Source: Sphingomicrobium sp. XHP0239 (GTDB lineage Bacteria; Pseudomonadota; Alphaproteobacteria; Sphingomonadales; Sphingomonadaceae). From it: a stretch of 64,000 bases of DNA. Shown piece after piece: positions 57,258 to 64,000 of this stretch. The position numbers were made by a program, and so were the translations under genes. The stretch's first letter is position 1, and every line of letters starts with the position of its first letter. The notes beneath the pieces were generated by a model. It made no database searches and was not told the origin of the DNA. It worked only from the letters and a program-made list of their open reading frames with translations. The stretch covers positions 2,356,001 to 2,420,000 of the forward strand of contig NZ_CP154608.1 of the NCBI RefSeq assembly GCF_039555325.1, written 5' to 3'.

Positions 57258-57893
57258 TTGTCGAACCCCCCTGCGGAGAAAAAACTGCGTCCCTCAAGCG
57301 AGGCGAAGCGCGACGCCATTCTCGCGGCCGCATCGCGGGCGTTCTTCGACGAGGGGTTCGCGGCTGCGTCGATCGAGGCGATCGCCGCCGATGCCGGGGT
57401 GTCGAAGGTCACCGTCTACAATCACTTCGGGGATAAGGAGGGGCTGTTCGCCGCCGCGGTGCAGGCCGAATGTGCGGGGATGCAGGGCATGATCCGGCTG
57501 GAGTCCGACGCGCCGCGCAAACCGATCCGGGAGCATCTGACCATGCTGGGGACCGCGTTCCACCGCTTTCTGTCGCAGTCGCAGATCGTCCGTTTCGACC
57601 GGCGGATCGCGGCGGAAGCGGATCGCGACCCGGCGGTCGGTGCCGCCTTTCTCGACGCCGGACCGCGTCCGATGTGCGACCATCTGGCGGGGGTGATCGC
57701 GGCGGCGCACGATGCGGGCGAGATCGAGGTGGCCGATCCGCAACTGGCCGCCGAACAGTTCGTGTCGATGTGCAAGGGGTTCGGCGAGATGGAACGGCGC
57801 TATGGCGCGGCGACCGACCCGATGCGCGACCAGGAACGGATCGAGGGGGCGGTGGCGGTGTTCATGCGCGCCTACGGGACGGCGGCGCGATGA
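57258..57893 (+). CDS. TetR/AcrR family transcriptional regulator
   Basis: A 211-residue product from TTG 57258. The N-terminal HTH reads AASIEAIAADAGVSKVTVYNHF (about residues 35-57, shown in part) followed by GDKEGLFAAAV, typical of the AefR-like branch. The start has no ribosome site other than the operator sequence. It probably binds the two palindromes just upstream and represses itself and the divergent exporter operon. Its stop overlaps the glpK-like start by ATGA. Confidence 0.92.
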   Translation: MSNPPAEKKLRPSSEAKRDAILAAASRAFFDEGFAAASIEAIAADAGVSKVTVYNHFGDKEGLFAAAVQAECAGMQGMIRLESDAPRKPIREHLTMLGTAFHRFLSQSQIVRFDRRIAAEADRDPAVGAAFLDAGPRPMCDHLAGVIAAAHDAGEIEVADPQLAAEQFVSMCKGFGEMERRYGAATDPMRDQERIEGAVAVFMRAYGTAAR

Positions 57894-59344
57894 TCCTCGT
57901 CCTCGACGAAGGGACGAGTTCGACCCGAGCGCTTCTGTTCGAGGACGACGGCAGCATCGCTTACTGCGCACAGGCACCGATCGAGGCACGCTATCCGCGG
58001 CCCGGCTGGGTCGAACAGGATGCAGGCGCGATCTGGCGCGAAAGCCGTGCGGTCATGGAGCAAGCGATCGACAGGGCGGGCGGCGCGGCGCGGATCACGG
58101 CGATCGGAATCGCCAACCAGCGCGAGACGGTGGTGGCGTGGGACCGGCGGACGGGCGAACCTCTCGCCCCTGCGATCGTATGGCAGGACCGGCGCACGGC
58201 ATCGACCTGCGCCGCGCTACGCGAGCGGGGCGAGGAAGCGGCGGTGCAGGAGGCGACGGGGCTCGTCCTCGACCCTTATTTCAGCGCCGCCAAGATGGCC
58301 TGGCTCATCGAACAGGAACCGGCGGTCGCCGACGCCGCGCGGACCGGCCGACTGGCGTTCGGCACCGTGGAAAGCTGGCTGCTGTTCAAGCTGACCGGCG
58401 CGCACGTCACCGATGCCAGCAACGCCAGTCGGACCAGCCTGATGCGGCTCGACACGATGGCATGGGACGAGGGGCTGTGCGACCTGTTCGGAGTGCCGCG
58501 CGCGGCGCTGCCCCGGATCGTGCCGATGACCGGCGATCTGGGAACGACCGAACTGTTCGGAGGGCCGATCGCCATTTCCGGGTCGGCGGGCGACCAGCAG
58601 GCGGCGACCATCGGGCAGGCGTGCCTTGCCCCCGGCGCGGCCAAGGCGACCTTCGGAACGGGGCTGTTCGCGCTCGCATCGACCGGCGAGCGGCGGCCCC
58701 GGTCGGACCATCGGCTGCTCGCGACATTGCTTTATGCGGGGGAGGGGCCGCCGCTCTACGCGCTGGAAGGCTCGGTGTTCGTGGCGGGAAGCCTGGTGAA
58801 ATGGCTGCGCGACATGGCGGGTCTGGTCGACAGCGCCGAGGAGACCGAGGCTCTTGCACGCAGCGTCGAGGATTCGGGCGGCGTCACCATCGTTCCCGCC
58901 TTCACCGGGCTGGGCGCGCCGCACTGGCGCCCCGAACTGGAAGGGTCGATCCACGGGCTGACGTTCGGAGTGACGCGCGCCCATCTGGTGCGCGCCGCGC
59001 TGGAGGCGGTGACGATGAGCACCCGCGACCTGGCGACGGCCTTCGCGGCGGACGGCGCGGCGTGGAAGGAGTTGCGGGTGGACGGCGGCATGATCGCCAA
59101 CGACTGGCTCGCGCAGGATCTGGCCGACATGACCGAGGTGATCGTCGAGCGTCCGACCGATGTGGAATCGACCGCCCGCGGGGCAGCGATGCTGGCGGGG
59201 GTGGGTGCTGGCATGTTCGAGGATCTGGGCTGCGCGATGCAGGGGATGCGGACCTCGTACGAGAGGTTTTCCCCGACTATCCGGGCCGACATCCGCGACG
59301 AAAGAATCGAACGGTGGGGATCGATTCTTTCGGCCATCGTCTGA
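57890..59344 (+). CDS. glpK: Glycerol kinase-like FGGY kinase
   Basis: About 484 residues from ATG 57890. The family is plain: MILVLDEGTSSTRALLF, IGIANQRETVVAW, PAIVWQDRRT, ASNASRTSLM and the ATP-binding LRVDGGMIANDWLAQ. It phosphorylates glycerol to glycerol 3-phosphate. No glpF or glpD is near. The start overlaps the TetR stop, so it is made with the regulator, an odd pairing that may couple glycerol or lipid metabolism to the exporter. It could act on another polyol. Confidence 0.87.
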   Translation: MILVLDEGTSSTRALLFEDDGSIAYCAQAPIEARYPRPGWVEQDAGAIWRESRAVMEQAIDRAGGAARITAIGIANQRETVVAWDRRTGEPLAPAIVWQDRRTASTCAALRERGEEAAVQEATGLVLDPYFSAAKMAWLIEQEPAVADAARTGRLAFGTVESWLLFKLTGAHVTDASNASRTSLMRLDTMAWDEGLCDLFGVPRAALPRIVPMTGDLGTTELFGGPIAISGSAGDQQAATIGQACLAPGAAKATFGTGLFALASTGERRPRSDHRLLATLLYAGEGPPLYALEGSVFVAGSLVKWLRDMAGLVDSAEETEALARSVEDSGGVTIVPAFTGLGAPHWRPELEGSIHGLTFGVTRAHLVRAALEAVTMSTRDLATAFAADGAAWKELRVDGGMIANDWLAQDLADMTEVIVERPTDVESTARGAAMLAGVGAGMFEDLGCAMQGMRTSYERFSPTIRADIRDERIERWGSILSAIV

Positions 59345-59894
59345 CGAACGACTCGGACGCAGACGGCTTGAAGGCGAGTCGCGGTCCCGAATTCGCGAAT
59401 CCTTTCAGCGCTCTCGTCCTATTCTGGGACGTTTTGCAGCGCGCATGTCGGATCTCGATACGCGTCCGAATCAAGTCGTTGAGCCAAGTTCGGATTTTAC
59501 AAAAAGGGTTAAGAGATATTTAATTTCTTGAAGCCCCTTATTAGTCCCGACATTGGAGAATAATGCGTCTTATACTCGAATTAACTAGAGAGCATATTTT
59601 CTCATTCCATTCGTCATCCGAAAAACAGCGTAATAATTCGAGGCATAGATACTTTCAGACAGAAGATTAATAGTTAAATCTTAACAATCGACTTGTTGTT
59701 TGCGATTTGATCGCTTGGGGCGTTCTTGCGCTGGATCAAGAAGGCTTCCTTGAAGTTGACTCGGAATTGTGGTCATTCCCTTCCCGACAAAGCCGGAATG
59801 CGCAGTCACGTTAACCGTTCTTGTTCAACGCATTCTGGCCGACGACCAGTGAGACGCCCCGCGCTGGGGCTCTCGCGCAACCGATGGGTGGGAT
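59345..59894. other. AT-rich noncoding leader of 550 bp upstream of the giant adhesin
   Basis: No credible gene on either strand. The middle (59500-59700) is strikingly AT-rich, with runs such as TTAATAGTTAAATCTTAAC, which could form an upstream element or bind a nucleoid protein. A small hairpin GCCCC / GGGGC lies at 59856-59870. It probably contains the promoter and a long leader for the adhesin. Confidence 0.55.
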
Positions 59895-62800
59895 ATGCGA
59901 CAGGACGAACTCTCGATGGCTCAGAGTGCTGCGGGCCGTGACGAAACGGATCAGGCCTTGCCCGAAAACGCCGTTCGGGTTCAGCCTGGACCAGGTGGCA
60001 GCGTCGTGCTTCCCGAAGGCGTCGAACTGTCCGACATCACGGTTGTCGGTCGCGATCTGGTCGTCGCACTGCCCGACGGCAGCTTCATCATCATCGAGGG
60101 CGGCGCCATCTTCGTGCCCCAGCTCGTCATCGACGGCGTCGAGGTTCCATCCGCAACGCTCGCCGCGCTGCTCATCGGCGACGAAGAGCCGCGTCCGGCG
60201 GCTGGCGACACGCCGTCGAGCGGCGGCAACTTCGCGGTCGACGTCGGGGATCTCGGCCCGCGCGCCGCGTTGGGCGACCTCCTGCCTCCGACCGCGCTCG
60301 ATTATACGCCGCCGACCTTCGACCTCATCGGACTTGGCGAAGTGCGCGACGAGGTTCCCGATATCGACATCGACGTTCCGGGCAACGCCGTTCCGCAGCC
60401 CGACGTGATCGTGTCGGTCGACGAATCAGGCCTTCCCGAACGCGGCGACGAGCCTGCGGGGACCGATCCCGATGCCGATAGCGAGACGACCAGCGGCACG
60501 ATCATCATCTCCTCGCCCGACAGCGACAATCCGGTCGGCGACGTCACTATCAACGGTGTTCCGGTCACCGGGGTCGGTCAGGTCATCGAAGGCGACTATG
60601 GCACGATCGTCATCACCGGCATTCGCCCCGGCGAAATCGACTATGATTACACCCTGACAGACAACACCTCGGGCGATGTCGAGGAAGTGTTCACCGTCGT
60701 CGTCACCGATCCCGACGGCGACACGGCGACCGGCACGATCACCATCGTCGTGACCGACGACAGCCCGATCGCGCGCGACGATGTCGTGACGCTCGAAGCG
60801 GGCGACGACGATGCCGACGGCAATGTCATCACCGGCGAAGGTTCCGACGCGGGCACCGGCAGCGCCGACACGCTCGGTGCCGACGGCTTTGGCGGATGGG
60901 GCATCCTGATCGACGGCACCCCGGTCCTGGCGGGTCCGGAGGGCCTGATCGTCGAGGGCGAGTACGGAACGCTGACGGCGGGCGCGAATGGCGAGTGGCT
61001 TTACACGCGCAATGACGACGCGGACGGCACCGTCACCGACACGTTCACCTATTTCGTGCGCGATGGCGACGGGAGCGAGAGCCAGGCGACCCTGACCATC
61101 GTCTCGACCGACACCACGCCGACCGTCACGCTGCCGCAGCCGGGCAGTCCCGATGGCGGTACGCAGGTCGACGAAGCCGGCCTGCCCGCGCGCGGCGGCG
61201 AACCCGCCGGCAGCGAGGCGTCTTTGGACAGCGAAACGACCAGCGGGTCGATCACCTATACCGATGGCGACGGCGCGAGCGCGGTGCGGATCGACGGCGT
61301 GCTCGTCACCAGCGTCGGACAGACCTTTGCGTCGCAGGATGGCCTCGGCGTCCTGACCGTCACGTCGATCGCCGACGGATCGGTCGGGTACAGCTTCACA
61401 TTGCTCGACAACAGCGCCGGGGACGACACGTCCGTCAGCTATGAAGTGACCGTCACCGACGGCGATGGCGACAGCGCCACCGATACGCTCGTCATCACCA
61501 TCGTCGACGACACGCCCGACGCGCGCGACGACAGTGCCAGCGGAAGCGAGGGCACGCCGATCACCATCGACGTCTTTGCGAACGATGTCGAAGGCGCCGA
61601 CGGCGTCGAACTCGACGCCATCGAATATGTCGAGGGATCGCTGACCGGCCGCGGGAGCGTCGCGTACAATGACGACGGCAGTTTCACCTACACGCCCGGA
61701 ACGGGCGAGGATGGGACGGTCACCTTCCAGTATCGCGTGACGGACGGGGATGGCGACAGCGACATCGCGACCGTCACCATCGACCTTGGTGCCGATTCCG
61801 AACCGACGATCACGCTCGGCGGCGGCGATAGCGTCACCGAAGCCGGTCTCGACGGCCCGCCCGCGGGCGAAGCGCCCGGCAGCGCGGCGGCGACCGACGG
61901 CGAGACGACCCGCGGCACTATCGCCGTCGATACGGGCAGCGATGCGGTCGCCAGCCTCGTCATCGACGGGGTCGACGTCACCAACGGCGGCGTCGTCGCG
62001 GGCGACTTCGGCACGTTGACCGTCACCGGCAATCCGACCGACGGCTATGCCTACAGCTACGAGCTGACGACCAATACCGACGACGGCCCGGGGGCGGAAA
62101 CCGACAGCTTCACCGTCACCGCGACCGACAGCGACGGCGATACCCGCTCGAGCGATCTCGTCATCACCATCGTCGACGACGTCCCCGACGCGCGCGACGA
62201 CAGTGCCAGCGGAAGCGAGGGCACGCCGATCACCATCGACGTGTTCGCCAACGACGTCGAAGGGGCCGACGGCGTCGAACTCGACGCCATCGAATATGTC
62301 GAGGGATCGCTGACCGGCCGCGGGAGCGTCGCGTACAATGACGACGGCAGTTTCACCTACACGCCCGGAACGGGCGAGGATGGGACGGTCACCTTCCAGT
62401 ATCGCGTGACGGACGGGGATGGCGACAGCGACATCGCGACCGTCACCATCGACCTTGGTGCCGATTCCGAACCGACGATCACGCTCGGCGGCGGCGATAG
62501 CGTCACCGAAGCCGGTCTCGACGGCCCGCCCGCGGGCGAAGCGCCCGGCAGCGCGGCGGCGACCGACGGCGAGACGACCCGCGGCACTATCGCCGTCGAT
62601 ACGGGCAGCGATGCGGTCGCCAGCCTCGTCATCAACGGCGTCGACGTCACCAACGGCGGTGTCGTGGCGGGCGACTACGGCACGTTGACCGTCACCGGCA
62701 ATCCGACCGACGGCTACGCGTACAGCTACGAACTGACGACGAACATCGATGACGGCGCGGGCGTGGAGTCCGACGATTTCGAGATCGTCCTCACCGACAG

Positions 62801-64000
62801 CGACAGCGATACGACCACCGATACGCTCGCCATCGCGATCGTCGACGACGTCCCCACCGCCAACGACGACAGCGCCACGGGCGTGGAGAACCGTCCGGTC
62901 ACGGTCAATGTTCTCGGCAACGACGTCGAAGGCGCCGACGGCGTCGATCTCGACGATATTGCCTATGTCGACGGCTCGCTGTCGGGCCAGGGCACCGTCA
63001 GCTATAACGGGGACGGCACCTTCACCTACGTCCCGGGCGCCGGCGAAAGCGGCACCGTCACGTTCGACTATGTCATCGTGGACGGCGACGGCGATCGTTC
63101 GGTCGCGACCGTGACGATCACCTATCCGGGGGACTCGGTCCCGCTGATCTCGATCGCGGGCGACACCGAGGTCGACGAAGCGGGGCTGGACGGCCCGCCG
63201 GCGGGCGAAGCGCCCGGCAGCGCGGCGGGAAGCGACGAGGAAGTCGCCAGCGGCACCATCGACGTGGCCACCGGCAACGATACCGTCGTGTCGCTCGTCA
63301 TCGACGGGGTCAACGTCACCAACGGCGGCGTCGTCGCGGGCGACTTCGGCACGTTGACCGTCACCGGCAATCCGACCGACGGCTATGCCTACAGCTACGA
63401 GCTGACGACCAATACCGACGACGGGCCCGGGGCGGAAACCGACAGTTTTACCGTCACCGCGACCGACAGCGACGGCGATACACGCTCGAGCGATCTCGTC
63501 ATCACCATCGTCGACGACACGCCCGACGCGCGCGACGATAGCGTGAACGGGGCGAGCCTTGCCGAAGGCAGCCCGATCACGGTCGACGTGTTCGCCAACG
63601 ATACGCAGGGTGCGGACGGCGTTCCGCTCGGCAACATCGATTATGTCGCGGGCTCGCTCACCGGGACCGGGACCGTCGTCAACAACGGCGACGGGACCTT
63701 TACCTACAATCCGGGTGCGGGCGAAGACGGCACGGTTCGTTTCCAGTATCGCATCACCGACGGCGACGGCGACAGCGATGTCGCGACCGTGACCATCACG
63801 CTCGGCGCCGACAGCGAGCCGCAGCTTACCCTGGCGGGCGGCACGCGCGTCGAGGAATCCGGGCTCGACGGTCCGCCGGCCGGCGAAGCGCCGGGATCCG
63901 CTGCCTCGGGCAATGGGGAATTCACCTCGGGCACCATCGGTGTTGCGACGGGCAATGACGGCGTGGGCAGCCTCGTTATCGACAACGTGGACGTCACCAA
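59895..64000 (+). CDS. Giant repeat adhesin with cadherin/VCBS-like domains, C-terminus beyond the window
   Basis: The frame opens at ATG 59895 (ATG 59916 is also possible) and stays open for 1368 codons to the window edge. The first 95 or so residues (VRVQPGPGGSVVLPEGVELS, then IIIEGGAIFVPQL) are an N-terminal module seen in large type I-secreted surface proteins. The rest is repeats rich in D, G, T and V, with motifs DSDGDT and IVDDTPDARDDSA that suit calcium-binding Ig-like, VCBS or T1SS_rpt_143 domains. It is probably exported by a type I system and acts in surface attachment or biofilm. Exporter genes lie outside the window. Confidence 0.9.
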   Translation, partial: MRQDELSMAQSAAGRDETDQALPENAVRVQPGPGGSVVLPEGVELSDITVVGRDLVVALPDGSFIIIEGGAIFVPQLVIDGVEVPSATLAALLIGDEEPRPAAGDTPSSGGNFAVDVGDLGPRAALGDLLPPTALDYTPPTFDLIGLGEVRDEVPDIDIDVPGNAVPQPDVIVSVDESGLPERGDEPAGTDPDADSETTSGTIIISSPDSDNPVGDVTINGVPVTGVGQVIEGDYGTIVITGIRPGEIDYDYTLTDNTSGDVEEVFTVVVTDPDGDTATGTITIVVTDDSPIARDDVVTLEAGDDDADGNVITGEGSDAGTGSADTLGADGFGGWGILIDGTPVLAGPEGLIVEGEYGTLTAGANGEWLYTRNDDADGTVTDTFTYFVRDGDGSESQATLTIVSTDTTPTVTLPQPGSPDGGTQVDEAGLPARGGEPAGSEASLDSETTSGSITYTDGDGASAVRIDGVLVTSVGQTFASQDGLGVLTVTSIADGSVGYSFTLLDNSAGDDTSVSYEVTVTDGDGDSATDTLVITIVDDTPDARDDSASGSEGTPITIDVFANDVEGADGVELDAIEYVEGSLTGRGSVAYNDDGSFTYTPGTGEDGTVTFQYRVTDGDGDSDIATVTIDLGADSEPTITLGGGDSVTEAGLDGPPAGEAPGSAAATDGETTRGTIAVDTGSDAVASLVIDGVDVTNGGVVAGDFGTLTVTGNPTDGYAYSYELTTNTDDGPGAETDSFTVTATDSDGDTRSSDLVITIVDDVPDARDDSASGSEGTPITIDVFANDVEGADGVELDAIEYVEGSLTGRGSVAYNDDGSFTYTPGTGEDGTVTFQYRVTDGDGDSDIATVTIDLGADSEPTITLGGGDSVTEAGLDGPPAGEAPGSAAATDGETTRGTIAVDTGSDAVASLVINGVDVTNGGVVAGDYGTLTVTGNPTDGYAYSYELTTNIDDGAGVESDDFEIVLTDSDSDTTTDTLAIAIVDDVPTANDDSATGVENRPVTVNVLGNDVEGADGVDLDDIAYVDGSLSGQGTVSYNGDGTFTYVPGAGESGTVTFDYVIVDGDGDRSVATVTITYPGDSVPLISIAGDTEVDEAGLDGPPAGEAPGSAAGSDEEVASGTIDVATGNDTVVSLVIDGVNVTNGGVVAGDFGTLTVTGNPTDGYAYSYELTTNTDDGPGAETDSFTVTATDSDGDTRSSDLVITIVDDTPDARDDSVNGASLAEGSPITVDVFANDTQGADGVPLGNIDYVAGSLTGTGTVVNNGDGTFTYNPGAGEDGTVRFQYRITDGDGDSDVATVTITLGADSEPQLTLAGGTRVEESGLDGPPAGEAPGSAASGNGEFTSGTIGVATGNDGVGSLVIDNVDVT
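61521..64000 (+). repeat. Exact 669-bp tandem repeat in the adhesin
   Basis: The motif GCGCGCGACG and its homologues recur at 61521, 62190, 62859 and 63528, giving a constant period of 669 bp, or 223 codons. Neighbouring units are nearly identical at the DNA level over several hundred bases, for example 61580-61965 with 62249-62634. Confidence 0.85.

Noticed and set aside
61521..64000. CRISPR-like regular repeat
   Set aside because: The period is 669 bp, all in one reading frame, and encodes protein domains.

Overview
The window is a 64 kb piece of a GC-rich bacterial chromosome. It most likely comes from an alphaproteobacterium of the order Sphingomonadales. This rests on gene content: alphaproteobacterial SspB, an HWE-type kinase, a CopA/CopB copper cluster without the usual cytoplasmic pump, many small sphingomonad-type lipoproteins, and several TTG or GTG starts. 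No database search was possible, so the taxonomic call is inference.

Layout. 1-4982: an M16 zinc peptidase cut by the left edge, a DUF1206 membrane protein and lepA. 4983-8002: an accessory island with an AT-richer P-loop ATPase (Sll1717-like), a terminase-small-subunit-like DNA-binding protein, and three copies of a 120-150 bp palindromic element, one of them in frame inside a coding sequence. 8015-11431: proline synthesis (proC-proA divergent from proB). 11457-15927: a lone 49-residue Flp pilin, an RhlE-type helicase and a triple-PAS hybrid kinase. 15928-19525: a second accessory stretch of small unknown genes separated by degenerate copies of a roughly 30-35 bp GGGGTCG repeat, with one apparently broken peptidase-like gene. 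19589-26071: a GGDEF/EAL enzyme, an M1 aminopeptidase, and a LytS-type kinase with its LytTR regulator. 26078-41261: housekeeping and transport genes (YghU, MATE, VOC, QueG, PfkB kinase, APC and NSS transporters, HIT, SspB, an HWE kinase with a receiver, RimK with its partner, FumC). 41432-48937: aconitase, a TonB receptor, YgfZ, PyrC, a Crp/Fnr regulator and tRNA-Ser(GCU). 49040-52847: a CsoR-controlled copper module (CopA, CopB, DUF305). 52879-59344: a four-gene DevBCA-type exporter operon with an outer-membrane channel, divergent from a TetR regulator that is coupled to a glycerol kinase. 59895-64000: the start of a giant repeat adhesin running off the right edge.

How the genes work together. 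Three coherent functional units stand out. The proline genes form one pathway. The copper genes form a sensor, an oxidase, an outer-membrane protein and an accessory protein around one clear operator. The exporter genes span inner membrane to outer membrane and face a TetR gene across tandem palindromes. Gene packing is tight: several ATGA-type overlaps and two convergent pairs that share a CTAG stop. I saw no CRISPR array, rRNA, insertion sequence or prophage. The least explained material is the two families of palindromic repeats, the solitary ATPase beside them, and the array of small genes at 16-19.5 kb.
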